Of a stretch of DNA of 64,000 nt, positions 16,899 to 28,401 are shown one piece after another. The number at the start of each line of letters is the position of its first letter. Within the stretch, counting starts at the first letter, position 1. The notes beneath the pieces are model-generated. The model saw only the letters and a list, made by a program, of their open reading frames with translations. It was not told the DNA's origin and made no database searches. The position numbers and the translations under genes were made by a program. Source of the DNA: Solenopsis invicta (lineage: Eukaryota > Arthropoda > Insecta > Hymenoptera > Formicidae); contig NC_052664.1 of NCBI RefSeq assembly GCF_016802725.1, positions 13,294,016-13,358,015 of the forward strand, written 5' to 3'.

Positions 16899-19240
16899 GT
16901 ATTGTTAGCAATTTAACAACGAGTTCAGTTTCAAGTTACCTCACGTTGTCGGCAATATAACAGCATTATGTGAGTCAATAATAATTTATAGATTTACAAT
17001 AATTTATGGCAAAATAATGGTAATAGCACATTTAAATGATAATGATTTTAAAGTTGCCGCCAAGTTACTACTGCTAAGTTGTTATTACTAAAATGCTATA
17101 TTGGCAAATCACATATTACCAACAGATATGGACTTGGTTGCTGCAATTATGAGCAACATATCATACGATTGCGTGCAATATACCAACAATATACAGACTT
17201 GAAAAGGACTTTTTGGGAAGTAATTCAATTGCATTTTTAAAATAAAGTTTTTGATATTTTGTAATTGCACATGTATGTCTATCTAAAATTTAGAAAAATT
17301 GGAGCAAAAGGATTTTCGAATTTTCTCTTGTTAGTTCCGTCAATCCATTATGCTTTATAAGTAAACTTTGCTCGTTCTGATATAGCTTACAGCCAGTCAA
17401 GGCTTGAGTGCTAAGTCGTGTTTAACGTCGGCAATCGCATGTAGCTCAGTTGATGAATAATAACTACACAAACACTTACTTAAGCAAAAACAATATTCAG
17501 CATGATAAGACTTTAGAAAATACTTCAAAAATATCTCTAATGTTACAACAATTAAGAAATCGAGCATTCGTGTACAAAATAAAAAATTAATGAATATTTA
17601 CAATAAAATTAATTCAAAAGAGTAGAATACGTTATAAATATAAATAAAGATTTTAGTTTTAGAGCATTCATAATAAACTTTACGTAATTGCATTAGACAA
17701 AAAAATAATAAAAATATTTGTTTACATTCAGTTCAAAATTTTCGTTAAATTTCTATTTTTTTATTATTGCATTTTTAATCTAAAAATACATATTAAAAAA
17801 TAATGTTAAAAATAACATGTTTATTAATTTTAAATTTAAAAAAATTGTTGTCAGTTTTGAATTAATTGCAATTGCGTAAATTTAATCATACCATTTAATA
17901 ATCAATATTAGTAATATACACAAAATGTATAATTGACAATGATCTATATGTGATTCTACACAGAGGATGACTTTCAGAACCGTCAGAGAGATTTAGTTCA
18001 ACCGCAGCAGCTCAGCCGTCCTAAATTTCTAACACGTCCCTAAATCGCCTCAAATTAATTTTTAAGAATAATTCCATGTATTGTAGACGTATAACTGAAA
18101 ACAGCACCACATCTTTCGTCTCAGAACCGTCTATGATTCTTATATTTCAAAAACTCTGCAATGTCTCTTACGATCTTATGACGTTTTCAGATGCAAGGAA
18201 AAATTTAATCATCTAAAAAGTAATAATTTACAAAAAAGAGATGTGAAATAATACAATACTGGATATTCGCTTAAATTTTGTTCCATTTTTTATCTGGATT
18301 AAAATGTTCGCTTTTGTATTCTCTTTCGTTTCTTTAATTTAATTAGTCTAGAACAATGTATATCACACCGCTGTCGTAGAATACGCTAAGATAGAAAGTC
18401 TAGTAGTACACACACCTTGCATTTCTTCTCGATGTTCCCCAAAACTCTAGAAGCTTTTCATAAACCCTCTCGTCTCCTCTCGTCCCTTTTATTGTTACTT
18501 CTCTTTATATCTCTCTCTTCTTTGGTGTACCCTCTCTCGCTGTTTCCTATCCCCAGGTTCTCTTGAAAGCTCATGAATTTCCAACACACCGCCACCCTGC
18601 CCACTTCGCGTCGCGTTAACTCGAGTACCACGTTTGTCTACGCAAACACTCGCATATTTACGCGAAGGGATACACATAATTAGATACGTACCCAGGTCGG
18701 CCTGGGTTCGCAGGAGTTAGTGCTGGCATGTACGTGCTGGCACAGTTTGTGCATCCCTATGCTCCGCGCTCACTCTACAATCAAGGCAACCGAGAATCTG
18801 TTGAAAGAGTTGATATTATCTTTGCGAATTACAAAATGCTACGGAAATTGTTAACAAATATAGCAAAGTTGAAAATGCTACAATATTACATAATCCTTAT
18901 ATGTTGCTTCTCACCCAATTGTTTACTTCATCACAGTTCGAGGAAATAAATGATTATGATGTTATAAAATTTAAGATACTGCAATATTGTTCAATTCTCA
19001 TATGATGCTTCTTATCCAATTATCTGCTTTATTCTCCGCATTAAATTTCGACGAAATAAAAAAATTACTTTTTTTCATTACAACTTGAATTTTAGATATG
19101 ATTTAAATTTTATTACTATTGAAATAGTACTTTGATCGATTAATCAAAATATTAGAACTAATTATATGACAGTACCATCATACATTTTCTACAATTGTTA
19201 TCTAGAAGGTAAAACTTTAGCAAATTATTATAACAGTATA
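16899..19240. other. AT-rich stretch, pyrimidine-rich near 18.4-18.6 kb
   Basis: No supportable gene. A short pyrimidine-rich and GC-raised patch lies near 18420-18720. Confidence 0.4.
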
Positions 19241-20183
19241 CGAGGTGTGTTCAAAAAGTATCGCGAATTTTGTGTTTTTTCAAAAATTATTTATTTATTC
19301 ATGAATATCTATTTTGTCCCCTTCAAAGTAATCCCCATGAGATATTATACACTTGTGCCAACGGTTTTTCCAATCTTCGAAGCACTTCAAAAAATCATTT
19401 TTTTTAATCTTGTTCAGCTCCTCCTTCGATGCCGTCTTTATCTCGTCAAGCGTAGCGTAACGTCGTCCTTTCATGGGCCTCTTCAGTTTAGGGAACAAGA
19501 AAAAGTCACAGGGGGCCAGATCTGGGGAATACGGTAGCTGCGGCATCATTAGTGTGTTGTTTTTGGCCAAAAAGTCGCGCACAAGCAACGATGTGTGAGC
19601 AGGGGCGTTTGGTACGAATTTCGCGGCGACCCGTCTCATGCCCAAATCATTGATAAAAATCGAATGGCACGAGCCAATCGATATGTTTAGGTCCTCAGCA
19701 ACTTCTCTAACGGTGATTCGACGATTGGCCAATACCATTTTCTCCACTTCATTAATTTTTTCGTCTGTTGTTGAAGTGCTCGGGCGTCCGGCACGCTCTT
19801 CGTCGTTCACATCTTCTCGGCCTTCTGAGAACATTTTGTACCACCGATAAACGTTGCTTCGGTCCAAGGTAGCTTCTCCGTATGCCATAGTCAACATTCG
19901 GAATGCATCCGCGCACTTAATTTCGTTTTTCACACAAAATTTGATACAGGTTCTTTGATCCATTTTTTTGAATAGGTAAAAATCGAAGACGATCCAAAAC
20001 ACGTGCAAGCAAAGCAGCTGTCAACAATTAAGTGAACATTCAAAATGGCCGAGCTTGTCGGCATAAGTGAGAGACATGAGTACCAACATAACGCCACAAA
20101 AAGATCGAAATTCGAATATACCGCTATTCGTAACCCGCGAAAATTCAAAATTCGCGATACTTTTTGTACGCGAACACACCTCG
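19241..20183 (-). mobile_element. Internally deleted mariner transposon, 943 bp
   Basis: Terminal inverted repeats CGAGGTGTGTTC...AAAAAGTATCGCGAATTTTG lie at both ends; the right copy carries 5 extra bases (GCGTA) near its tip. TA target dinucleotides flank at 19239-19240 and 20184-20185. The minus strand encodes a transposase that lost about 130 codons in frame. Full-length mariners are about 1.3 kb, so the size fits one deletion. Confidence 0.9.
19295..19963 (-). pseudogene. Mariner transposase with in-frame internal deletion
   Basis: The ATG at 19963 (MDQRTCIKFC) opens a 222-codon frame. The N-terminal half is intact, with both helix-turn-helix parts that bind the inverted repeats (RSNVYRWYKMF, RAGRPS, then ITVREVAEDLNIS). 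It passes directly from AAKFVP to NAPAHT at about 19609. That removes the region holding the first catalytic Asp and the Asp just before NAPAHT. The third one remains in YSPDLAPCDFF. It cannot catalyse transposition. Because the DNA-binding half is open and fused in frame, it could still make a binding protein. The frame stays open 15 codons upstream of this ATG, but without another ATG. Confidence 0.88.
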
Positions 20184-20185
20184 TA

Positions 20186-20960
20186 TATCTTTAATTGCTC
20201 TTTTATTATTACCTGTTACCACTAACTTTCTATAATTTATTAAAAACATAAATTTCATATTTTTCTCATAATTAATAATTATTGACATAAATAATGAGTA
20301 TTACAGCGTTTATAATTCTCTATACATATGCGGTTAAAACATTATAAGAAATTTGTTTCAATATTTTTATTAGCGTTAACAACACAGATATTCATAATCT
20401 GTGCTGTTACCACATGTCATAGTTTTTAATTCGTTCGCGGTTCACCAGTGATTTATTTATTTGTGGCATGTATTTGTGACATTTCGCAGCTGCAGCCGTA
20501 AATTACGAGTGTGGTCAGAGATTTAAATGAAAATTGACGATGATAAATCGTTTGATTTCATTAAAAGAGAATAATTTTGAATATTGCTATCTCGTGTATT
20601 ATTTCTCTCTTTTCTATTTATCTTTCTCCTATCAAAATTAAATTACTTTTTTTAACTATATCAATTTATATATCTAAACGCAATAGTAAGTAACAATAAA
20701 ATAAAATCGATATCTCATGACTTCTTTAATGTCAAATTAAAATTATATAATCTAATATTAGAGCATAATTTTTTTTATGAATGTGAATTTTATAGAAACA
20801 TAATCGGAAAGTCAAATTGATAATTCTTTAGATTTCGTCTTTGTTTATCCGCATTTCTGAATTTAAATCTATCTGAAAATTTAAACGTAAAAAAGAGCTC
20901 CATCTTATGTTGGGATCCTAGGATTTGGCAGAAGCGTATATGTACAGTATGCCATAAAGT
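20186..20960. other. AT-rich spacer
   Basis: Nothing recognisable. Confidence 0.5.
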
Positions 20961-21500
20961 TTCTACCGAGTATCCGGCGTTTAACGATGAATTCTCGCCG
21001 GCATTTTCACTGGTAAAACCACTCGCGGTGGTTCGAGACGAGCAGTAGCATCGCTGGGATAAGGACATAAATTCGCACCCACCTTGCGGCATATATCGTC
21101 GCGTACTTTATGCTCGCCCCGACTACTATATCTTTGCGTGTGGCACGAGGGAAGCGTCGTAAGGATCGTGAGGGAACGCAGCAAGCATTTCAATTGGTTA
21201 CTTCGATGCGTTCGGCCGCGCTCTTGCAGACGAGAAGCGCGTCTCGTCTATTCCGCTAGCTAGAATTTGCAATTCCCACGTGCATAACATCAAAACTAAG
21301 GCGCGTGTGTGTTCATATTTCTGCTTCTGTTAGGCATTTTCCTTTGAGTTCGACGCGAAGGAAAAGGGCCAAAGCCGTGCGCTCGTGCCGAGGGAGAATA
21401 GCGCGACTGATAATGCCCCTACGATGGATTCTCGGAGGAACAGTTTACGAAGTCGTGCATACTACGAGAAATAAACTCGAAGAAGGCTTATCTTAAAGCT
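20961..21500. other. GC-raised island
   Basis: A sharp rise in GC with CpGs and CACGTG, flanked by very AT-rich DNA. Frames on both strands are short and unlike any family that I know. It may be a promoter or conserved non-coding region. Confidence 0.3.
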
Positions 21501-22565
21501 AGATAAAAGCAACAAATAAAAAAAGCGCTAACTTATCATGTGATTTGACTTTCTTCGATAATGCACTCATACAGGACGAATCATTCAAAACTTTATACAA
21601 TTCTACAGAAGAAATGATATTATGGTTCCTATAGATATTATGGTCAGCTTATTATGTACGTTATGAAATAATAAATTCTAGTGACTATTTAAAAAATTAT
21701 TTAGCCATCTGTTATACAGTGGCTCTAATATGTTAAGGCACAATAGTTATGATTGGGAAAGTTACTTAAAATGTAACGACTCGCTATTTTCTCCGTTACT
21801 TTTTTAATGTTAAAACAAGAAATTAAACATTACATTTATTTTTCTAATGTTGTTGTTAAAATATTAATCGAAATCATCTTAGTTTGTATTTTAAATTTAC
21901 AAAATCATGAAAAGTTTAAGACAAATGATTTAAATGTTCAAAATGCAGATAAAAAATTTTAATAGTATTAAATTTACAAAATAGCAAAATTTATATCTTT
22001 ATAAACTTTCAATTTTGTGTTAAAAAATTTTTACATGATAACTTCAACATTAAAATTATCCTCAAAAATATATACGGATTAGTTTATGACATCTTAAAAC
22101 TATAAACAATCTAAAATATAACAGTATAAAACTTAAGAGAATTTTTGACTGAAAAAAAATATTTGTTAAAAAAATTTACCAAATAAAATATTTAGTCTAA
22201 TACGTTCAACTAAACGTACGTTCAACAATTGAGTTGATTAATTTTTAATTAAAAATGTTAACAATTTATATAAATAAACTATATCTTTTTTTTGTATAAC
22301 TAAATAATTGTTAAATCATTCCAATATTTAATTGAACGTATTAGTCTAAATATCTTAGTATTTTAACAAATGTTTTTCTTAATGTATGTTATAATAACAA
22401 ACTAATAGCATCTGTATACATAAGGAAAATTATGTTACAAATAAGTTGGAAATATAAAAAGTATCTGATTATATAATTTGTTATTGAAAAAAAAAACTAT
22501 ATTCTCGTTACAATTACTAAAAAAAAACCTAGCGCGTTCAGTTTATTACTAAAAAAAATAACAGT
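21501..22565. other. Very AT-rich sequence
   Basis: No feature seen; A/T runs extend up to the LTR-like insertion. Confidence 0.5.
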
Positions 22566-22862
22566 AATGGTGTTACGTCCTGCGGAGTAACAATTCTTTT
22601 CTTTCGAAATCGATGCAGCCAAGCAACCGAAAATTTCAAAAAGATGGTCTATCTTAACCGCGCAGATACGCTAAAGTCGAGTCAATACGGCTGGTCCACC
22701 CTTGACACGTGCCGATTTTGGCGGAAGCAAGCGTTGAAACGTGGATGATTGACCCCATCGACACGAAACACTTGTCGCGCAATTAACAGGTAGAGCGCGG
22801 GCAATAATGAGAGACAGTACACCTGCGGATTAAAATCCCATAGGAATCATAGGCAGAATCAA

Positions 22863-22940
22863 GTTTAAAAGGAAGGAGCCCCGGAGCTCGCGAGCACTTA
22901 CTTACAGTCATTTACAGTCACTTACGAGCACTTACCGCAC
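22863..22940 (+). promoter_or_regulatory. Candidate core promoter of the LTR-like element
   Basis: TTTAAAAGG is followed after about 30-60 bp by repeated TTACAGTCA/CACTTAC motifs. This is the spacing expected for a TATA box and start site in insect LTRs. Confidence 0.4.
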
Positions 22941-23227
22941 CTTTTTTCATTCTGCTCAATCGCTCATTTTTTCGTCATTCATTGTTCGCGATTCACTCCA
23001 GTTCGATCCGTCGCACATTCCGTGACATTATATGTCCGAGTTTGTGACGTTCGGATTCGTATTTATCGTACTTAAATTTGACGCGGCATTGTGAGAATTA
23101 ATCAACAAGTTCTTTGCAACTTCCGAACACTCTGAGTGCCAACCATTGACCAGCCGTCCGCCGTTGTAAGCAGAATCCGCTCCGCCAAGCACCAAATCGT
23201 TCGTACTTTCACAAATTTCACCCAACA

Positions 23228-23765
23228 GTAAGTCCTAGCCGTCCATTATTTTTTTTTATTTTTACTCTTTATAAGACTACCTTCTCTCTCTAGTAAGATA
23301 TTTATTATATTTTTCAAAACACTCATATACCTAATATTATTTCATCACCCTTCCTTTCCTCCCTCTATTACTCTCTTTTCACTTTCCGCAGGATACAATC
23401 GAGCTCTTTCGATTGGGTCCGCGACTCTCTTTATTTCCCGCAGGATACAATCGAACTCTCTCTCTCTTTCGATTGGGTCCGCGACCCTCTTTATTTCCCG
23501 CAGGATACAATCGAGCTCTTTCGATTGGGTCCGCATCTCTCCTTTCATTTTCTGCTGGATACAATCGCGCTCTTTGCTTGAATCCGCAACTACCTTTTAT
23601 TCCCTGCTGGATACAATCGAATTCTCGTTCGATTGAATTCGCAGCTTTCTTTCCTTCCATCGGAAACGAAGAATTCCGTTCCTTTTATTAATTCAAACTT
23701 TTTCCTTTTTCTTTCCTTTTTTTCTTTCAAAAAGTTAAAATATAGATTTTATTTTCCTTTATTAG
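23228..23765 (+). other. Candidate intron in the LTR-like element
   Basis: A good donor (ACA|GTAAGT at 23228) and a pyrimidine-rich acceptor (TTTCCTTTATTAG ending at 23765) bracket this interval, which contains the 52-60 bp tandem repeats. The acceptor lies inside the open frame, which has no ATG of its own. I could not find an upstream ATG that stays open to this donor in phase, so the model is incomplete. Confidence 0.3.
23391..23640 (+). repeat. Five-unit tandem repeat, 52-60 bp period
   Basis: Units start GGATACAATCG at 23391, 23443, 23503, 23557 and 23609. Each continues with TTCGATTGGGTCCGC and a pyrimidine-rich tail ending in YGCWGG. The last two units are more diverged. Period changes come from small TC expansions. 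Confidence 0.88.
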
Positions 23766-24424
23766 AAAGAGAGAACGTAGCCTTAATTCTCAAATTCATT
23801 CTAGTGCATAAGCGAGTCCCTGAACATAAATCTCGAAGAGGCATTAAGAACTGTCGGAATCGTCGAAATAAGAAGCTCCGGAAGCTTGGCGCATCGTTAT
23901 CGCTCTACGGAAAATTACACAATCAGCGAGGAAAAAATTCTGTTTTGCCTGACGCTTTAATTAATTTAAGAACTTCCGGCGAACCAACCGATTCATCTCC
24001 ACCAGTCTCAAATCCGTCCCCCGAATCATTTTCTCTTTTCCCTTGTCGTTATCCCTCCCCCTCTTACTCCCCTAAATCTCATGTAGAAACAGATTTTAAA
24101 CAATCACCAGGGTCACCTTCTTCTACCTTCGATCCCTTTGCAGAGCTCTTAGCATCTCCTCGAGATTCAACCTTTTCTCCTACAGACTTTCCTCCTACAC
24201 CTTCCCCCGATTTTTTTCATCGTAACCCCGATTCACCTGTTCGAAAACCCCCGGAAGATCCATACTCCCCCGCGTTAGAGTTTCCTCAAGAAAACCCGCA
24301 TTCCTACTCATTATTTACTCCCGAACAAATAGAGAATATAGTAAACAAAAATATCGAAGCGAATCGAAGAGTAGCCAATGAATTGGAAGAAATCTTCGAC
24401 TCGCTCCAAAGCCTACCTGGATAA
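23766..24424 (+). CDS. Pro/Ser-rich open frame, product unknown
   Basis: The frame is open from about 23633 to the stop after 24421 and contains no Met codon, so it needs an upstream exon or is decaying. The likely exon starts after the acceptor at 23765. Its N-terminal part is basic (KSRRGIKNCRNRRNKKLRK). The middle is rich in Pro, Ser and Asp with repeated SPS/PSP motifs. The end (FTPEQIENIVNKNIEANRR...) looks helical. The order, basic then disordered then helical, could suit the start of a retroelement Gag, but I recognise no family and assign no function. Confidence 0.4.
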
Positions 24425-25111
24425 CTAAAAATCCCCTGATCACAATATACACCCACACACGCACATTTATATCTCGTTAAGCACAAATGTAACCAATTAG
24501 AATTTAAGTTATAATTGCATTTTCTGTTAAGATCATAAGATTTTTCTTCTTTTTATCATACATGTTCTCTACTAACAAAAATGTTATTTGCAAATTAATA
24601 ATTATTATTTTAGTCATCACCTATCATTGTAATCGGTTATTTCTTTTATTATGTTAAAATAAATTGTAATCCTTAATTTTAATCATTTTCGTTATTTCAA
24701 TCACCTCTAATTCCCGCTCCGATAAAATTGCACTTGGTCCGATCCCGCGTAAAAGCGATTCAATTCGTTTACGCAAAATAAGGACTACACGAATGCAAGA
24801 GTTTGAATGAGAGTCATAGGTCGTCATTCTCGACACCTGACCTACATTCTGACTTACCTGACGCATTCGACTCGTCGCACTCGCCCGGAGACATGTGTAC
24901 GAGAGATTAGGCCTGTTCCGCTCTTCCTACCTCGCTCAAATTATTTCCCTAAGTCTCTACCTGCCAACCGACCCGAGAGACTTATTTTGAGAATTCTGGA
25001 CGTAACAATGGCATTACAATTAAATAATTTCCTAACCCGGATAATGGTTGACATTAGTTACAAATATTTTTACTTTTGAGCAGTTAGAAATATTTTCAAG
25101 GTACATTTTAA

Positions 25112-25363
25112 GAGAGGGTTCCAATAGCCTACAAATTGATTGTTTACAGTGTCGATTGCCAACATCTCAATTGCCTACAAAACGAACTGCACACAAGTAA
25201 TACTGCCTACAGTCTCAATTGCGCACAAAAAAAAAATTAAAGACCGACTGCACGATTGCACACATGTAATATTGCCTTCAAGGCGAACTGCACACAAGTA
25301 ATACTGCCTAGACATCGATACAAGTCTAATAAAAAATGAAAAATTAACGTCAGAAGCAAGTAT
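25112..25363 (+). repeat. Left outer arm of foldback, with subterminal repeats
   Basis: The arm carries repeated ATTGCC(T/A)AC-like motifs. It also has a 26-bp block, CGAACTGCACACAAGTAATA plus CTGCCT, present twice (25183 and 25284). The right arm has a single, shorter version, so the left arm gained an internal ~100-bp duplication. Confidence 0.75.
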
Positions 25364-25424
25364 GTTATCAAGAGGCGCGGTCGCGTCTTGCGTCAATGCA
25401 AGCAAAGAAATGCAAGCAAGCGAG

Positions 25425-25510
25425 TCAGCGAGTTCAAGCATAACGAGATTATCAGATCTCAGTAACGGCTGAACCAATCAAGTTCTTAATAGTCTCAATC
25501 GATAGCTTGG
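25425..25510 (+). repeat. Dispersed repeat, copy 1
   Basis: The pattern CGAGATTATC, AGATCTCAG, GGCTGAACCAATCAAG, CTCAATCGATA recurs in diverged form at about 45270-45352 in the same orientation. The family is unknown. Confidence 0.5.
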
Positions 25511-26012
25511 GAAAAATTGCATATTAAAAGTGTTTTTATTTTTTCTCTCCGTGCCCTACATGCAGAGATATCGCGACGCAAAGTCCAAATCTTGACGTTT
25601 TTACATTCAGATACATTATCATTGTCATTGCCAAGCAAATCTTGTCCAGTACACCTTTTAGACACAGAGTGGCCGATTACTCGCTACTACACTATCCCAG
25701 GTAGAATACAAAAGTCATAATGATGTCATCAGGATATCATCATGGCTTTATTTATCATTTAAAAGTCATCGATAAAAAATGACGCAAAAATGATTTAAAA
25801 ATGAAAAAGGAATCATACACTATATTATATATAAAATCATTCTTTATTTCAAAATACTTATATTGTTTTAATATATTGTTAAAATAATGTAAACAATAAA
25901 AAATACAATTGTAAATGAAAATTAAAATATCTGACTTTATTATGATCGATGGATGAGATATGACACCGTCATTATATGTTTCTATATATACAGTTTCTAT
26001 ATATACATAGAA

Positions 26013-26258
26013 ATGCTCAAATGGGCAGTCCTACCCCACCCGCCATATTCCCCAGATATTGCGCCATCCGATTATTACTTGTTTCGTTTGACGGCACATG
26101 GTCTGGCTGATCAGCAGTTCCGCTCATATGAAAACATCAAAAAATGACTTGATTCGTGGATAGCCTCAAAAGACGAACACTTTTATCGTAACAGTATTCG
26201 AGCTCTGTCAAAAAGATGGGCAAAAGTTGTAGCTAGCGATGGGCAATACTTTGAATGA
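26013..26258 (+). pseudogene. Mariner transposase C-terminal fragment
   Basis: The frame reads KWAVLPHPPYSPDIAPSDYY, then HGLADQQF, SYENIKK, a stop codon where Trp is expected, and then LDSWIASKDEHF and SDGQYFE before the natural stop. It contains the third catalytic Asp (D34D-type spacing context) but none of the N-terminal or central domain. It is a different mariner lineage from the copy at 19.3-20.2 kb (LPHPPYSPDIAPSDY versus LPYSPDLAPCDF). Confidence 0.85.
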
Positions 26259-26336
26259 TTCATTTGTAACCATTTTTTCACAATAAAATTGCATTTTCAT
26301 AAAAAAAAACAGCGAGAACTTAGTTGCGCACCTAAT
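26259..26336 (+). repeat. Mariner right end
   Basis: The element tail ends with CTTAGTTGCGCACCTAATA, which reads as TATTAGGTGCGCAACTAAG from outside. This is a mariner-type inverted repeat directly downstream of the transposase fragment. Confidence 0.65.
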
Positions 26337-27370
26337 ATGCAATTTTTAAATTGCGCTAATTATAAAGAGAATATATTGCTGTTTGAAATAACTGCTGTAC
26401 TACTTTTAACGAATAAAATGCAAGTGATAGTATATTTATTTTTTAAATAAAACCCAAGTAGCAACTTGACTTTAAGTCCTTTTTAAATAAAATTTAAGTA
26501 ATACTGTAATCTCTGTATTTCTATTGAAACATTTTTTTGTTTCAACCTAAATGGATGTACTTAATTTAAAAAAGTTTCAATGAAATATATAACATTTAAT
26601 CTCAAAGAATTAAAGAAGAAACAGAAATGAGAATGTTTCATTAAAATAAAAAATTTTTAAACTACAAAAAATTTGCGCTGCTAGATGTCTAAATATAATC
26701 TAAATAAAATGTTGTAAAATATAATAATTATAATAACATAGAAAATTATAATGATTTACAATGTTACTTAAATGTTAAAGAAACTTAATCTTTAACTTAC
26801 CAAAGTATTACATAATTACTTTTATAACGCATATCTTACAAGTAAAACATTTATTGCATTTTTTCTTATGTCAATTCTTTTTATTGCTTTTCTTATCTAG
26901 CAGCGCCAATAGCAAAGTACATTAAAATAAAATGTTATTTTTTGTATACATGTTGTTTTCTATAAATAACCAATGTAATCAAAATATTATAGCAAGAAGT
27001 TCTTGAAAAATGAAGTAAAATAATTATTTGTAAATTTTGATTTTAAATAATAATTTTTGAAATATAGGATTTCCTTCTTCGAGTGCCTTACGCTTGTCAT
27101 CAGCGCGTAAGAGTGATCTTTTCTGCATATATCACTAGATATAAGAATTTAAAGCTAACCAATCACAGACTGCGTTTAGACTTTAGACGGTCGCATGTTG
27201 AGTTGCGTGTTTGTACAGTACAGTAGCATTAGCTTGGAGAAAGTGGCAAAATAGCCAATGAGAGAAGGCCATCTAATTCCATTGGCTATTCTGCTACTTT
27301 CATATACAAAAGTTATTCAAAAGTTTTCAAGAATAGGGCCCCAGATGCTTTACCGATCACTGAATGGCTA

Positions 27371-27471
27371 AGGCTGTGTTCCGTTTTTACTGGCAGTACT
27401 GAAAATTTATAGTTCACGGCACATATACTATACATTTTCAGTATTGGCAGTCAATATCGGAACACAGCCTA
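27371..27471. repeat. ~100-bp hairpin MITE
   Basis: GGCTGTGTTCCG at the left and CGGAACACAGCC at the right bracket further paired blocks (CTGGCAGTACTGAAAAT versus ATTTTCAGTATTGGCAG). The hairpin overlaps the inner end of the left foldback arm. Confidence 0.7.
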
Positions 27472-27610
27472 TATAGCATTTGAAGATGATTGGTTCATAC
27501 CTTTGAATCCGACCAATCATCTTAAATTGCTATTTAGCCACTCAGAGAACGGTTACGTATCTAGATGCACACAATGATTATTTTATTTAATTAAGAATGA
27601 GAGCCGCCTT

Positions 27611-27725
27611 TTCGGTCTTAGCTGGATCTTTGTGCTGTTTTTATTTTTTTAAGTGATTTTATAAACCCATTCACACTTGACGGACTTGCGCACTGATTAC
27701 TTTCAGACCTAACCCAGATCTAAGT
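27611..27725. repeat. Hairpin-repeat family, copy 1 (inside foldback centre)
   Basis: GGTCTTAGCTGGATCTTTGTGC matches the arm of the hairpin at 33960-34118. The right half is only weakly preserved (CCTAACCCAGATCTAAGTC). Confidence 0.45.
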
Positions 27726-28401
27726 CAAATGAGAATGAATAATATGACGAATTAAATTAAATTTAATTAATTTTAATAATTTAACAATGTTACTCACTGG
27801 CAGTAAGAACGAAACACAACCTTAGCCGTTCAGTGATTGGTAAAGCATCTGGGGCCCTATTCTTGAAAACTTTTGAATAACTTTTGTATATGAAAGTAGC
27901 AAAATAGCCAATGGAATTAAATGGCCTTCTCTTATCGGCTATTTTGCCACTTTCTCCAAGCCAATGCCACTGTACTGTACATACTAAGCTTTAAATTCTT
28001 ATATCTAGTGATATGTGCAAAAAAGATCACTCTTACGCGCTGATGACAAGCGTAAGTCACACGAAGAAGGAAATCCTATATTTCAAAAACTATTATTTAA
28101 AATAAAGATTTACAAATAATTATTTTACTTCATTTTTCAAGAACTTCTTGCTATAATATTTTGATTACATTGGTTATTTATAGAAAATAACCAATGTATA
28201 CAAAAAATAACATTTTATTTTAATGTACTTTGCTATAAGATACTTGCTTCTGACGTTAATTTTTCATTTTTTATTTGTACGTAATAAGGCTTGTATCGAT
28301 CTGTAGGCAGTATTACTTGTATGCAGTTCGTCTTGTAGGCAATTGGGATGTTGGCAATTGACGCTGTAGGCAATCGATTTGCAGGCAATTGAAACCCTCT
28401 C

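Larger units (their letters stand above)
22571..25007 (+). mobile_element. LTR-like insertion of 2.4 kb with ATGG duplication (solo LTR or non-autonomous element)
   Basis: It begins TGTTACGTCC and ends GGACGTAACA, a perfect 10-bp inverted pair with TG...CA ends. ATGG flanks it at 22567-22570 and 25008-25011. A TTTAAAAGG TATA-like box near 22863 is followed by a plausible start region, and AATAAA lies near 24656. These are LTR features. I found no internal copy of the ends, so there are no two separate LTRs. Either it is one very long solo LTR or a short element whose internal LTR boundaries I cannot see. It holds a 219-264 codon open frame and tandem repeats, unusual for an LTR. Confidence 0.6.
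25364..26908. other. Insert splitting the left foldback arm
   Basis: The insertion point is defined by comparing the arms: the right arm passes from ACTTGC directly to TATAGC-AAAG on the opposite strand. The insert contains a dispersed repeat near 25425-25510, a mariner 3' fragment at 26013-26336 and unassigned AT-rich DNA. It may be several nested insertions. Confidence 0.65.
25112..28401. mobile_element. 3.3-kb foldback element with ~600-bp arms
   Basis: The ends GAGAGGGTTCCAATAGCC (left) and, on the opposite strand, GAGAGGGTTTCAATTGCC (right) start long inverted arms. The right arm is continuous (27796-28401). The left arm is in two parts (25112-25363 and 26909-27400), separated by a 1.5-kb insert. 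The arm sequence is well conserved, including a run with AAAATAAAATGTTATTTTTT that is the same in both. The non-repeated centre is about 390 bp. There is no transposase, so it is non-autonomous. No clear target duplication was found. Confidence 0.75.

Noticed and set aside
23345..23660. Minus-strand frames encoding repeated IEREFDC-like peptides
   Set aside because: They are produced by the tandem DNA repeat and are antisense to the likely transcript.
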